Origin: Prochlorococcus sp. AG-355-O17
Lineage (GTDB): Bacteria > Cyanobacteriota > Cyanobacteriia > PCC-6307 > Cyanobiaceae
NCBI GenBank assembly: GCA_003280655.1
Contig: QCEK01000005.1
Coordinates: forward strand, 1-64,000
Reading direction: 5' to 3'
Length of the DNA stretch: 64,000 bases
The notes below the pieces were generated by a model, which did not search any database, was not told the origin of the DNA, and worked only from the letters and a program-made list of their open reading frames with translations. The translations under genes were made by a program, and so were the position numbers. Positions 27,260-36,686 of this stretch are shown here, one piece after another. The first letter of the stretch is position 1. Each line of letters starts with the position of its first letter.

Positions 27260-28063
27260 ATGTCCACATCCTTTAAAAATGTCACTCCTACAGGTCCTGG
27301 TGGGACAGCAACATTGTTGATTGTATTGTCTTTTACAGGCTTTCTTTTGCTCACCCAATCTCTATTTGTTGTCCCTTCTGGACAAGTTGCAGTTGTTACA
27401 ACACTTGGGAAAGTAAGTGGCCCATCTAGGAGAGCTGGTTTAAACTTTAAACTTCCTTTTATTCAGTCTGTATATCCATTTGATATTAAAACTCAAGTTC
27501 AACCCGAAAAATTTGAAACTTTAACTAAAGATCTCCAAGTTATTAGGGCTACAGCGACTGTTAAGTATTCAGTAAAGCCTAACGAAGCAGGAAGGATATT
27601 CGCAACAATTGCAAGCAGAAATAGCGATGTTTACCAGAAAATTGTTCAGCCATCTTTGCTAAAAGCTCTAAAATCGGTCTTTTCTCAATATGAGCTAGAG
27701 ACAATTGCTACTGAATTTGCAGTAATTTCTGAGAAAGTAGGTGATACAGTTGCGAAAGAACTAAATTCATTTGATTATGTAGATGTTAAAAGTTTAGATC
27801 TTACTGGATTAGAGATAGCTGAAGAATATAGAGCTGCGATTGAACAAAAGCAAATAGCTGGCCAGCAATTGCTAAGAGCAAAGACAGAAGTTGAAATTGC
27901 AGAACAAGAAGCACTTAGATATGAGACATTAAATAGAAGTCTCGACGATCAGGTACTTTTCAAATTATTTCTCGACAAATGGGATGGTAGTACACAAGTC
28001 GTTCCTGGCTTGCCAGGTTCAGAAGGAGGTAGTCCCCCAGTAATAGTTGGTGGTAAAAGATAA
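27260..28063 (+). CDS. SPFH/band 7 (prohibitin-like) membrane protein
   Basis: 267 residues: a single N-terminal membrane helix (about 18-38), then the SPFH domain (VVPSGQVAVVTTLGKVSGPSRRAGLNFKLPF onward in outline) and a C-terminal helical coiled coil rich in AEQKQIAGQQLLRAKTEVE. Prohibitin-like proteins form ring assemblies on membranes; in cyanobacteria they associate with FtsH proteases and thylakoid protein quality control. A strong hairpin terminator follows the stop. Confidence 0.92.
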   Translation: MSTSFKNVTPTGPGGTATLLIVLSFTGFLLLTQSLFVVPSGQVAVVTTLGKVSGPSRRAGLNFKLPFIQSVYPFDIKTQVQPEKFETLTKDLQVIRATATVKYSVKPNEAGRIFATIASRNSDVYQKIVQPSLLKALKSVFSQYELETIATEFAVISEKVGDTVAKELNSFDYVDVKSLDLTGLEIAEEYRAAIEQKQIAGQQLLRAKTEVEIAEQEALRYETLNRSLDDQVLFKLFLDKWDGSTQVVPGLPGSEGGSPPVIVGGKR

Positions 28064-28093
28064 TTATTTAGAAATAATCTTTCTAAAGTTTTT

Positions 28094-28137
28094 AATCATT
28101 TACATATTTTCCTTTAAGTAAGGAAAAGTAAATGATT
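28094..28137 (+). terminator. Intrinsic terminator after the prohibitin-like gene
   Basis: Inverted repeat: AATCATTTAC and TTTTCCTT on the left pair with AAGGAAAA and GTAAATGATT on the right, with a 3-base bulge and a 5-base loop, then a run of T at 28141-28146. The right arm reaches into the convergent hemL stop codon. Confidence 0.85.
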
Positions 28138-29437
28138 AATTTTTTATTGCATTGAAAGATTCGTCAAAAGCCTCGATAGTTTTATCAATTTCTTCTTCGC
28201 TGTGAGCTAGTGAAGTGAAACCAGCTTCGAAGGGACTTGGTGCCAGGTAAATTCCTCGTCGGAGCATTTCTCTATGCAACTTACCAAAAAGTTCTGCATT
28301 ATTTGTTTTGGCTTCATCAAAGTTCCTAACTGGCCCATCACATAAGAAAAATCCAAACATAGCACTTACACTCCCTCCATTGATAGCGATACCGTTATTT
28401 TCTGCAGATTGAATTATCCCTTCAATTAATCTAGAAGTTGTTAAATCAAGTTTATTGTAAGTACCGTCTTGTTTGAGCAGTTCAAGAGTTTTTATTCCAG
28501 CAGTCATTGCAAGAGGATTGCCGCTCAAAGTACCTGCTTGGTATACCGGCCCTGAAGGAGCTACCATTGACATTATTTCTTTCTTGCCGCCATAAGCTCC
28601 AACAGGTAAGCCTCCACCAATTACTTTCCCAAGGGTAGTTAAATCAGGGGTAACCCCAAATTTTTCTTGAGCTCCTCCATAACTTATTCTGAATCCGGTC
28701 ATTACTTCGTCAAAAACTAATAAGGATCCATTCTCAGTAGTTAATTCCCTTAACCCTTCCAAGAATCCAGGTTCAGGAGTAATAAATCCAGCATTACCAA
28801 CTATAGGCTCGAGTATAACCCCCGAAATGGCATCAGGATTTTCAGAAAATAATTTTTTTACTGCTTCAAGGTCATTGTATGGTGCAGTAAGTGTGTTGGC
28901 AGTTGTGGTCCGTGGAACACCTGGAGAATCTGGTAAACCCAGAGTGGCTACACCAGATCCTGCCTTCACTAAAAACATATCCGCATGGCCGTGATAGCAA
29001 CCGTCAAATTTAATAACTTTATCTCTTCCAGTAAATGCTCGCATGAGTCTCAAAACTGCCATGCATGCTTCAGTTCCACTATTTACAAATCTAACCATTT
29101 CTACAGATGGGACTGCATCTATTACCATTTCAGCAAGTTTGTTCTCTAGAACGCATGGAGCACCAAAGCTCGTGCCTTTTTCAATTGCTTCCTGTAATGC
29201 CGTGGTAACTTCAGGGTGGGCATGTCCACATATTGCCGGCCCCCAGCTTCCTATATAGTCAATATATCTATTTCCATCAATATCCCAAGCAAAAGGACCT
29301 TTGACTCTATCAAAAACAATTGGCTGGCCACCTACAGACTTAAAAGCTCTTACTGGAGAGCTAACTCCTCCTGGCATTAGTTGTTGAGCCGCAGAGAAAA
29401 TTTCTTCAGATTTTGTGTAATTTAATATGTCAGTCAC
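28136..29437 (-). CDS. hemL: Glutamate-1-semialdehyde 2,1-aminomutase
   Basis: 433 residues, PLP-dependent class III aminotransferase. Converts glutamate 1-semialdehyde into 5-aminolevulinate, the committed precursor of chlorophyll, haem and cobalamin. The PLP-lysine motif [18 protein letters not shown], the [15 protein letters not shown] phosphate-binding segment and VLEPIVGN are characteristic. Length equals the family's. The window also holds hemC, cobM and cobK, but these are not adjacent. Confidence 0.97.
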   Translation of the reverse strand: MTDILNYTKSEEIFSAAQQLMPGGVSSPVRAFKSVGGQPIVFDRVKGPFAWDIDGNRYIDYIGSWGPAICGHAHPEVTTALQEAIEKGTSFGAPCVLENKLAEMVIDAVPSVEMVRFVNSGTEACMAVLRLMRAFTGRDKVIKFDGCYHGHADMFLVKAGSGVATLGLPDSPGVPRTTTANTLTAPYNDLEAVKKLFSENPDAISGVILEPIVGNAGFITPEPGFLEGLRELTTENGSLLVFDEVMTGFRISYGGAQEKFGVTPDLTTLGKVIGGGLPVGAYGGKKEIMSMVAPSGPVYQAGTLSGNPLAMTAGIKTLELLKQDGTYNKLDLTTSRLIEGIIQSAENNGIAINGGSVSAMFGFFLCDGPVRNFDEAKTNNAELFGKLHREMLRRGIYLAPSPFEAGFTSLAHSEEEIDKTIEAFDESFNAIKN

Positions 29438-29664
29438 AATTTAACTAAATGATGTTTTAAGAAAATTCTTGTCATGCTCTAAATTAGAAATAAGTAAAAA
29501 TTTTGTCAATCAGATTGAAATTCTACATTATGATATTTTTGTTGCGATAGTTTGGATTGTAAATTATTTATTTTTACAGAAATCATTACAAAAAACAATC
29601 TTACTTTAGATAACTCTTTATTAATAAGCGTTTTCAGGCATTAAAGAAATTCAATTTATTTTAT

Positions 29665-30510
29665 TTATATTTCGAAGAAATTATCCTCATCCTCAAAAAA
29701 TTCTTCATTTATATCGTTTAAGTTAAGATCTATCATTACTGGAGCATGATCACTTGGACGCAAATTACCTCTCGGTAAGCTGTCTATGACACAACTTTTT
29801 AGTTTTGATGACAGTTCTTTGCTGATATATATATGGTCTATTCTCCAACCTTTATTTAACTCAAATGAGTTATTACGGTAATCCCACCAACTCCAATGGC
29901 CAGTATTTTGCTCAAAAATCCTGAATGAATCTACTAATCTTTTTTTAAGAACATTATTTAGTGCATTTCTCTCTATATCAGATGCCATGATTCCTCCTTC
30001 ATATTTTTTGGGATCATGAATATCCAAGTTAGAAGGAGCAACATTAAAATCACCCATAAGACAAATTAATTCTCCTTTTTTTTCTTGGCAATCCAAAAAT
30101 GAAGCTAAACAATTTAACCAATTAATTTTGTATTCGAACTTACTAGACTCTAGAGAAGATCCGTTTGGTACGTAAACGTTTATGATTTTAACACCATTAA
30201 TATCAGCAGAAATCAATCTTTTTTGATCTAGGAAAATCTCGATATTTTGATCAAAGTCGGTAAAGTCGTAAAATCCTTTTTTAACATTTTCTGGCTTTAT
30301 TTTAGAAATAATAGCTACACCATTGTATGATTTTTGCCCGTAGACCTCTACTGAATATCCTAATTTTTCAAAAGGTTCAATGGGGAAACTATCATCCTTT
30401 ACTTTTGTTTCCTGCAAACATAGAATATCAGGATTGGTTTTGTTAATCCAATCTATTATTTGTGAAAGTCTGGTTCTTATAGAGTTAACATTCCAAGTTG
30501 CTATTAACAA
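29665..30510 (-). CDS. xth: Exodeoxyribonuclease III
   Basis: 281 residues of the AP-endonuclease (EEP) fold. Cleaves abasic sites and degrades DNA 3' ends in base-excision repair. Starts ATWNVNSIRTRLSQ, with the metal ligand Glu in LCLQETKV, GDFNVAP, DSFR and the catalytic SDHAPV near the C-terminus. The last 15 residues are acidic (NEEFFEDEDNFFE), an additional tail. Divergent from a small secreted-protein gene. Confidence 0.94.
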   Translation of the reverse strand: MLIATWNVNSIRTRLSQIIDWINKTNPDILCLQETKVKDDSFPIEPFEKLGYSVEVYGQKSYNGVAIISKIKPENVKKGFYDFTDFDQNIEIFLDQKRLISADINGVKIINVYVPNGSSLESSKFEYKINWLNCLASFLDCQEKKGELICLMGDFNVAPSNLDIHDPKKYEGGIMASDIERNALNNVLKKRLVDSFRIFEQNTGHWSWWDYRNNSFELNKGWRIDHIYISKELSSKLKSCVIDSLPRGNLRPSDHAPVMIDLNLNDINEEFFEDEDNFFEI

Positions 30511-30581
30511 ATTTCTACCAAATTATGTAAGATTAAACTAGCAGAATATTTTAGTTTTAAAGAATTTTGAAATCAAATAAA

Positions 30582-30866
30582 ATGAAAAATTATTTTTGCA
30601 AAAGCATGCCTAGACCAATAACTTTTGTAATTTTTTTTACTTTATTAATTTCCTTAAAGGGTGTTTACCTAAATGCTGAGTATTTATTTGAAGAATTAGA
30701 AATTAATACCTCAACTAAAACAGATGATGATAGTTCAGCTTTTCCAACTAATCCTTTTGAACTTGTGGAAATGATTCGTAGACAAAATAGCATGAATGAC
30801 GCGACTGATCCTTCTGATGCAATTGACGATGCATTAAAGTCTTTTAATAGTTTGGAGGAAAATTAA
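30582..30866 (+). CDS. Small exported protein, unknown
   Basis: 94 residues from ATG 30582; the frame reaches back to a TTG at 30567 but the ATG is the simpler start. A basic N-terminus and hydrophobic helix (about 10-29) form a Sec signal or anchor, followed by an acidic, disordered-looking tail (TSTKTDDDSSAF, DATDPSDAIDDA). No domain recognised. The next gene follows 40 bases downstream on the same strand. Confidence 0.65.
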   Translation: MKNYFCKSMPRPITFVIFFTLLISLKGVYLNAEYLFEELEINTSTKTDDDSSAFPTNPFELVEMIRRQNSMNDATDPSDAIDDALKSFNSLEEN

Positions 30867-30906
30867 GAAATTTAATACGATAAATTGTTCTTTTCAAATT
30901 TTTAAT

Positions 30907-31506
30907 ATGTTAAAAAACCCTATCCCAAAAGTGACTAACCAATTACAGCATAGAGCAATCGGTATTATTAATGGTAAATTTACTCCCCTTAGTAGTGAGC
31001 AATTAAATAGAGGTTTTTTAATCGACAAAAAAGACGAAAAAATTGAGACAGTAGTACTAGGTAAAGCATTATCACTTTTAAAAAAGCATATTGATTTAAA
31101 GAAAAGTTACTATTGGATTGTTTATCCAAAGAATAAAAATACTCAAAACTTGCATTTACAGGTTGCAGGCATCTGGGATCCCTATCAACTGAATGATTTC
31201 CCAAATGATTCTTCAAAAACTAACTTCTCAAAATTATTAGAAGAATTAGATCTTAAAGACAATTATTTTTCTGTTAGAGGAGAATTGGTTTTTGTTAACA
31301 CTCAAAAGAAAGAAATTGTTATGAAAATCTGCCCTGCTATAAAGTCAAAAAATTTAAAAAATAAAAATTTTAAATTAGCTATTAAAGGAGAGCTTTCTCT
31401 TGAACTCATCCATAGCTTTGTAAGTTTAGATATCAACAGAGATGGAAATTCTTTGAAATTAATAAAGTACGAAGTGATTGAAAAAAATCTTTCTAGAAAT
31501 AAGTAG
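30907..31506 (+). CDS. Conserved protein of unknown function
   Basis: 199 residues, soluble. Beta-rich with the segment KSYYWIVYPKNKNTQNLHLQ followed by VAGIWDPYQL in the middle and a C-terminal half containing KEIVMKICPAIKSK and LAIKGELSLELIHSFVSLD. The pattern suggests an OB- or barrel-like fold, but I cannot name a family. It sits between a small secreted protein and larC on the same strand. Confidence 0.7.
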   Translation: MLKNPIPKVTNQLQHRAIGIINGKFTPLSSEQLNRGFLIDKKDEKIETVVLGKALSLLKKHIDLKKSYYWIVYPKNKNTQNLHLQVAGIWDPYQLNDFPNDSSKTNFSKLLEELDLKDNYFSVRGELVFVNTQKKEIVMKICPAIKSKNLKNKNFKLAIKGELSLELIHSFVSLDINRDGNSLKLIKYEVIEKNLSRNK

Positions 31507-31558
31507 TATGAAAGGTTGATTTCTACCGCAATTTTACCAGTCAAGAAATCTTTGAATT

Positions 31559-32791
31559 ATGGATGATATTTTAATTGAATGTTCTCCTGGCATCTCTGGA
31601 GATATGTTGTTAGGGGCTTTTTATGATTTAGGGGTGCCTAAAAAAGTTATTGAACAGCCACTTATTGATCTTGGATTAAAGGATTTATATCAACTAGACT
31701 TTAAGGATTCAAAAAGTTGTTCAATCCGAGGCATCAAGGCAAAGGTTGAGAATACTGATTTAAGTCCTATCAAAAGAAATTGGAGAGGTATTAAGAAACT
31801 TATTTTAAATGGCCACTTAGAAGATAAATTAAAAAAATTAATTTATGAAGTATTTGAATCTTTAGCAACTGCGGAAGGAAAAGTTCATGGCATTAAATCT
31901 GATGATGTTCATTTTCATGAAATTGGAGCTATAGATTCATTGGTGGATATTATTGGGGTATGTGCTTCATTGAATTACTTAAATCCAAATAGGGTTTATT
32001 GTAATGAACCAATGTTGGGAAGTGGTTTTGTTCAAACTGAACATGGAAAATTATCTGTACCACCTCCTGCTGTAATAGAGCTAATAAGACAAAACAATAT
32101 TAAGGTTTTATCAAACCGTGACTCAACAGAGGGCGAACTCTCAACGCCAACTGGAATTGCTTTGCTTGCTAATTTAGTCGACCATCTGGAACCTCCTTTA
32201 AAATTTTCTATTAACTCTTATGGAGTTGGCATTGGCAACCTACAATTTCCATTTCCTAATTTGGTAAGAGTTTATAAAATTACTTCATTTGAGGATTCTT
32301 CTATTAACGATAATGAACAAATTAGTCCAAAGTGTGAAGAGATAACTATTCAAGAGGCATGGATTGATGATCAAACACCCGAAGATATATCTAATTTTGT
32401 GGAGAAACTAAGAATTGAGGGAGCTTACGACGTTTCCTATCAGGCTATCAATATGAAAAAAAATAGAATTGGATTTTCTATTCAAGCAATCTTGCCCATT
32501 GAGAAAAAAGAATTTTTTAGGCGATTATGGTTTGATTATTCCAGTACTATTGGGGTTCGCGAAAGGACCCAATCTAGGTGGATATTACTTAGACGCAGAG
32601 GAGAATGTTCAACGTCTTTTGGAAATATAAAAGTTAAACAAACTTTGAAACCCGATGGATCAATAAATATGAAACCAGAAAATGATGAGGTTTTGAGATT
32701 AAAATTAAAATATAAAATATCAACTCACGAAATAAGGAAAATAATAAAAGAGTCAAGTAAGAAATTTAAAGCATTTGAAAACTGGAAATGA
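31559..32791 (+). CDS. larC: LarC-like nickel insertion protein (DUF111)
   Basis: 410 residues. LarC family: N-terminal ECSPGISGDMLLGAFYDLG (8-26), a histidine motif KSDDVHFHEIGAIDSLVDIIG (about 117-137) and the STPTGIALLANL segment. In lactobacilli LarC inserts nickel into the pyridinium pincer cofactor of lactate racemase using CTP. No larA, larB or larE neighbour is present in this window, so its client here is unknown. Its stop overlaps the next gene's start (ATGA). Confidence 0.9.
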   Translation: MDDILIECSPGISGDMLLGAFYDLGVPKKVIEQPLIDLGLKDLYQLDFKDSKSCSIRGIKAKVENTDLSPIKRNWRGIKKLILNGHLEDKLKKLIYEVFESLATAEGKVHGIKSDDVHFHEIGAIDSLVDIIGVCASLNYLNPNRVYCNEPMLGSGFVQTEHGKLSVPPPAVIELIRQNNIKVLSNRDSTEGELSTPTGIALLANLVDHLEPPLKFSINSYGVGIGNLQFPFPNLVRVYKITSFEDSSINDNEQISPKCEEITIQEAWIDDQTPEDISNFVEKLRIEGAYDVSYQAINMKKNRIGFSIQAILPIEKKEFFRRLWFDYSSTIGVRERTQSRWILLRRRGECSTSFGNIKVKQTLKPDGSINMKPENDEVLRLKLKYKISTHEIRKIIKESSKKFKAFENWK

Positions 32792-33744
32792 GATTTAATA
32801 CAAGTAATCAACCATATTTCAAATTCCTAAATAGGATTAATTTTGGGGGTTTAAAGAGTATTTTTTTTATTTCAAGCTTATTATATTTTTGCATTTATTT
32901 TTTTTATAATATTGACCAGATTTCTTTTGATATAAATCTAGAAAGAAATGGAATAAATCTATCTTTATCATTTTTGTTTTGTGTTTTGAGTATTTACCTG
33001 AACGCTTATGCATGGAAATATATTGTTAAATGGTTCGGGAAAGAATTCAAAAGTAATAATCTAGTTTCTTTTTATGTTTTAACCAATATTCTTAAATACG
33101 TTCCAGGAGGGATTTGGCATTTTGTAGAGAGATTTAATTTTATAAAAAAAATAAGTAATCCTCAGATTGCTTTGTATTCGACTCTTATAGAGCCTTATTT
33201 TATGTTGAGTGGATCTTTTCTATTGGCATCGCTGGGGTTAATTTTTTCACCAATTTATTTTTTTTTAATTTTCCCTTTAGTTTTTTTAAACAGGAAATTA
33301 ATTTATCTTGTACTAAAAAGAATAGGGTCTCTTAAAGGAAAAGTATTTGAGGTTTTAAGACTTCCAAATTCAAAAGACCAATTTGAAGAGAGAATAAATA
33401 TAATTTCTTTTTTCCCTACCAGAGCTTTAATCCTTGAAATTGGCTTTGTTTTATCTAAATTTATTGGTTTTTATATTTGCTTAAATACTTTTTATACAAT
33501 TAATACTCTGAATAGCATTTTTTTATTAGTAATCTTTTCTTTGTCATGGTCTTTAGGATTGGTAGTCCCAACAGCTCCTGGAGGAGTAGGTATTTTTGAG
33601 GCCTGCTTCCTTTTTTTTGTTGGCAAAAGTATTCCACAAAATATAATTCTCATTTGCTTAATTTATTTTAGGGTTATATCAACCTCGGCAGATTTGTTGT
33701 TAAGCTTACCTTTTTTAATTAGAAAACTATCTAAAAGAATTTAG
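32788..33744 (+). CDS. Flippase-like integral membrane protein (LPG synthase TM-domain type)
   Basis: 318 residues, about eight hydrophobic helices, of the UPF0104/YbhN (lysylphosphatidylglycerol synthase membrane-domain) type; the signature loop VPTAPGGVGIFEACFLFF lies at about 260-277. Members may flip phospholipids or polyprenyl-linked sugars, but the activity here is unproven. The gene is translationally coupled to larC by an ATGA overlap and ends convergently overlapping an ABC permease by 4 bases. Confidence 0.85.
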   Translation: MRFNTSNQPYFKFLNRINFGGLKSIFFISSLLYFCIYFFYNIDQISFDINLERNGINLSLSFLFCVLSIYLNAYAWKYIVKWFGKEFKSNNLVSFYVLTNILKYVPGGIWHFVERFNFIKKISNPQIALYSTLIEPYFMLSGSFLLASLGLIFSPIYFFLIFPLVFLNRKLIYLVLKRIGSLKGKVFEVLRLPNSKDQFEERINIISFFPTRALILEIGFVLSKFIGFYICLNTFYTINTLNSIFLLVIFSLSWSLGLVVPTAPGGVGIFEACFLFFVGKSIPQNIILICLIYFRVISTSADLLLSLPFLIRKLSKRI

Positions 33745-35279
33745 TTTTTTTTCTCTAAACTTGGTATCAATGTCATTGATGCGATAAGGCCTAAAGTCAT
33801 AATAAGAATGGCAGGTAATATTGCTTCTACCATTCTTTCATCTCCAGCATATTGATATATCCTCACAGATAATGTATCAAAATCAAATGGTCTCAAAATA
33901 AAGGTCATGGGTAATTCTTTTATCGTGTCTACAAAAACTAAGAGTGATCCTACGAATATTGGTCCCTGAAGGAGAGGTAGATGAATTCTTTTGATAATAC
34001 CTGGCCAATTCTCTCCTAGTCCAAGTGCAGCTTCATCTAGACTAGGAGAGATTCTCTCAAGACTTGAATCAATAGAACCTTTAGAAATAGTAAGAAATCG
34101 AACAAGATAACCCCAAATGAGTAAGCAAATAGCGATGAAATTAAATCTTGAAGAAGAAATGCTTATTAAAGATAAAGCTAATACAGTGCCTGGAATTGCG
34201 TAACCTATTCCCGCAAGGTTTGTTATTATCCCTAGAAATAAGCTTTTATTTGGGCGCCTGGATAAGGAAATTATTAGAGAGAATAGCATCGTTATGAATG
34301 CAGTGAAAAATCCTAGACCTATAGTCCTGAATGATAGGGTAAGTAACTCTATAGATGATCCTTTTTGAATTTGATCGATATTGAGCAAAACCCAAAAACA
34401 TGGAATTCCAAAAGAGAAAATTGGAGGAAATAAAGATATAGTTATTGCTAATAGAGCTCTGGTTTTTTTTAATTCCCAACCTTGAGAATCTTTTGATGCA
34501 GGATTTTCACTCCACCTCTTAGATTTTCTTCTCGAGAATTTTTCAAAAATAATTAAAGTGAAAATTATTAATAAGGCTACCAAAGATAGTCCAATAGCAC
34601 TTTTTGGATTACCCTCAATTATCCAATTTTCGGCTATGCCTGTAGAAATACTTGGAATATTTAATAATGCAAATGTACCTAACTCATTCATTATTTCCAT
34701 ACACATTAAACTTACTCCTGTTATTAGTGCTGGTAACGCCATTGGAAAAGCGATTTTAAAGAAGCTCCTCCATGGCCCAACTCCTAATCCTCTACTAGCA
34801 TTAATTTGATTAACTCCAAATTTATTAAAACTTTCGTTAGCAAGAATGAATACATATGGATAAGTAGAAATTGAAAGAATTAATACCCCCCACCATAAAC
34901 CAGTTACTTGATACCCAAAAATACTCCCCAAATCCTGCAAAACAGCTGTTAGGAGGTATGCTGGGGCGGCTAGTGGAATGAGCTGACAAATACGGAGAAT
35001 TTTTCTGAACTTAAAATCACAATTTGAAAGTAACCATCCATTTAGAGTGCCTAATCCTCCTCCAAAAAAACTTGTTAATATTAAAACTTTTAAAGTTTCT
35101 AATACCTCTTCTCCTCCAGCAATGCCTAATGAAAAACTCCCACTTACAAGATATTCGACTCCTTCAAGAAGAAAATTGGAAATTGGAATGATTACTAAAA
35201 GTGCAACAATAAACGAAGTAAAATAAAAAAGTTTTAATTCGGTTAATGCTTTTTTAAATCCTTTAATAAGTATTTTCAA
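33741..35279 (-). CDS. Iron(III)-type ABC transporter permease (FutB/FbpB-like)
   Basis: 512 residues, duplicated binding-protein-dependent permease with two sets of about six helices. Two EAA-type loops are visible: NASRGLGVGPWRSFFKIAFPMALP (about 160-183) and EAALGLGENWPGIIKRIHLPLL (about 405-426). Such fused permeases carry ferric iron, less often sulfate or thiosulfate, across the inner membrane. The ATPase and binding-protein genes are not in this window. A CobW-type GTPase lies 28 bases upstream on the same strand. Confidence 0.88.
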   Translation of the reverse strand: MKILIKGFKKALTELKLFYFTSFIVALLVIIPISNFLLEGVEYLVSGSFSLGIAGGEEVLETLKVLILTSFFGGGLGTLNGWLLSNCDFKFRKILRICQLIPLAAPAYLLTAVLQDLGSIFGYQVTGLWWGVLILSISTYPYVFILANESFNKFGVNQINASRGLGVGPWRSFFKIAFPMALPALITGVSLMCMEIMNELGTFALLNIPSISTGIAENWIIEGNPKSAIGLSLVALLIIFTLIIFEKFSRRKSKRWSENPASKDSQGWELKKTRALLAITISLFPPIFSFGIPCFWVLLNIDQIQKGSSIELLTLSFRTIGLGFFTAFITMLFSLIISLSRRPNKSLFLGIITNLAGIGYAIPGTVLALSLISISSSRFNFIAICLLIWGYLVRFLTISKGSIDSSLERISPSLDEAALGLGENWPGIIKRIHLPLLQGPIFVGSLLVFVDTIKELPMTFILRPFDFDTLSVRIYQYAGDERMVEAILPAILIMTLGLIASMTLIPSLEKKN

Positions 35280-35307
35280 AAATTAATTAAATCCTAATAT
35301 GTAAACA

Positions 35308-36330
35308 CTAATCTGTATTAAATCTACATGATGAAAGTTGATTCTTGATAGTTTGATGATCTAAGTTTTTACCAATTAATACTATCTTATTAGATTTTTC
35401 TTTTGTCCATTCTTCATCATCTAGAGAAAATCGTTTTCCAGATAGGTGAAAAATGTGTTTTCTATCACTTTCCATAAACCATAATATTCCTTTCGCTCTA
35501 AATACATTTTGTGAGATTTGATTATCTAAGAAATATTGAAACTTCCTTAAGGAGAATGGTTCAAATGTCTCATAAGAAACTGATGTAAAACCTTCTATAT
35601 TATTCAAATCGTGAGAATGGGAAGAGTGATCGTGAGAATGGGAAGAGTGATCGTGAGAATGGGAAGAGTGATCGTTTGAATTTTGTTCTATATTTTTTTT
35701 GTTTTTCTCGAATTCAAAAGTATCCGTCTCAAATAGACCCACGCTCATTATTGTATGCAATGCAACTTCACTATTAGTTGATCTCAAAATCCTTGGTTCT
35801 TTTTTTATTTTATTTATAAACTCCTCTATTTTCTTTAATTGTTTTTCATTTACTAAATCAGATTTATTAAGAAGAAGGATATCTCCGTATAAAATTTGAG
35901 AATAGGCGACACTTGTATTATTAATTTCAAAATCAAAATTTTCTCCATCAATGACAGTGATTATCGAATCTAATCTTACTTTTTCTCTAAGATCACCAGC
36001 CGCAAAAGTCATGGCTACTGGTAATGGATCTGCTAATCCAGTTGTTTCAACAATCAAATAGTCTAATTTTTCAGCTCTTTCTAAAACTTTGGATACGGTA
36101 TTTAATAATTCGCCATTGATAGAGCAACATATACATCCATTATTTAATTCGATCATATCTTCTGAGCCTTCTATTATTAAGTCATTATCTATTCCGATTT
36201 CTCCAAATTCGTTGACTAAAACAGCTGTTTTAATACCAACTTGATTTTTTAAAATATGATTTAGAAGTGTAGTTTTGCCAGAACCTAAAAATCCACTAAT
36301 AATAGTAACTGGCAATAAATTTTTAGACAT
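35308..36330 (-). CDS. CobW/COG0523 family GTPase with His-rich repeat
   Basis: 340 residues. Walker A GFLGSGKT (13-20), switch residues VNEFGEIGIDND, the metal-binding CICC motif (66-69), ETTGLADP and NKSD mark a COG0523 metal-chaperone GTPase. A histidine-rich repeat (221-240, nine histidines in 20 residues) sits between the GTPase and CobW-C domains and should bind Zn or another divalent metal. It lies immediately upstream of an iron-type permease; the target metal cannot be fixed from sequence. Confidence 0.92.
   Translation of the reverse strand: MSKNLLPVTIISGFLGSGKTTLLNHILKNQVGIKTAVLVNEFGEIGIDNDLIIEGSEDMIELNNGCICCSINGELLNTVSKVLERAEKLDYLIVETTGLADPLPVAMTFAAGDLREKVRLDSIITVIDGENFDFEINNTSVAYSQILYGDILLLNKSDLVNEKQLKKIEEFINKIKKEPRILRSTNSEVALHTIMSVGLFETDTFEFEKNKKNIEQNSNDHSSHSHDHSSHSHDHSSHSHDLNNIEGFTSVSYETFEPFSLRKFQYFLDNQISQNVFRAKGILWFMESDRKHIFHLSGKRFSLDDEEWTKEKSNKIVLIGKNLDHQTIKNQLSSCRFNTD
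35611..35673. repeat. Three perfect tandem 21-bp repeats encoding the CobW His-rich tract
   Basis: Units at 35611, 35632 and 35653 are identical over 21 bases (beginning GTGAGAATGGGAAGAGTG on the + strand). Each adds seven residues (DHSSHSH in the protein). In-frame unit length means copy-number change would alter metal-binding capacity without a frameshift. Confidence 0.97.
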
Positions 36331-36359
36331 ATTGAATAGTTGAAAATAAGTTTATATTT

Positions 36360-36650
36360 TTATTGATCAAAAATTTTGTTGATTTCCGAAGCTAATGTTT
36401 GATCCAGATTGGTAATACCTCCTAGATCATGTGTATTTAATTTAATTATTACTTTTGCATAAACATTCTCCCAGTATGGATGATGATTATATTTTTCACA
36501 GATTAAAGCAACCTTAGTCATAAAAGCAAAGGCTTCAATAAAATTAGCGAAGTTAAATTCTCTTTGGATTTGTTGAGATTTAATTTCCCAGCCAGGTATT
36601 TTGACAACTAATTCATTCAATTCTTCATCTTGCAAAATGTAGGGTTCCAT
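36360..36650 (-). CDS. 4a-hydroxytetrahydrobiopterin dehydratase (PCD/DCoH)
   Basis: 96 residues, the whole length of the pterin-4a-carbinolamine dehydratase family. The active-site set is visible: EKYNHHPYWENVY (two adjacent His) and THDLGGITNLD at the C-terminal third. It recycles pterin cofactor after aromatic hydroxylases; in cyanobacteria without such hydroxylases a role in pterin or molybdopterin chemistry is conceivable. It lies in a - strand run between yjbQ and cobW-type genes. Confidence 0.9.
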   Translation of the reverse strand: MEPYILQDEELNELVVKIPGWEIKSQQIQREFNFANFIEAFAFMTKVALICEKYNHHPYWENVYAKVIIKLNTHDLGGITNLDQTLASEINKIFDQ

Positions 36651-36686
36651 TAAATAAGAAATCTGACTTATTACATTATAAATATT

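Noticed and set aside
29438-29664. Small gene in the 227-base gap between hemL and exodeoxyribonuclease III
   Set aside because: Only frames up to about 26 codons without recognisable features; looks like plain intergenic sequence holding the hemL promoter.
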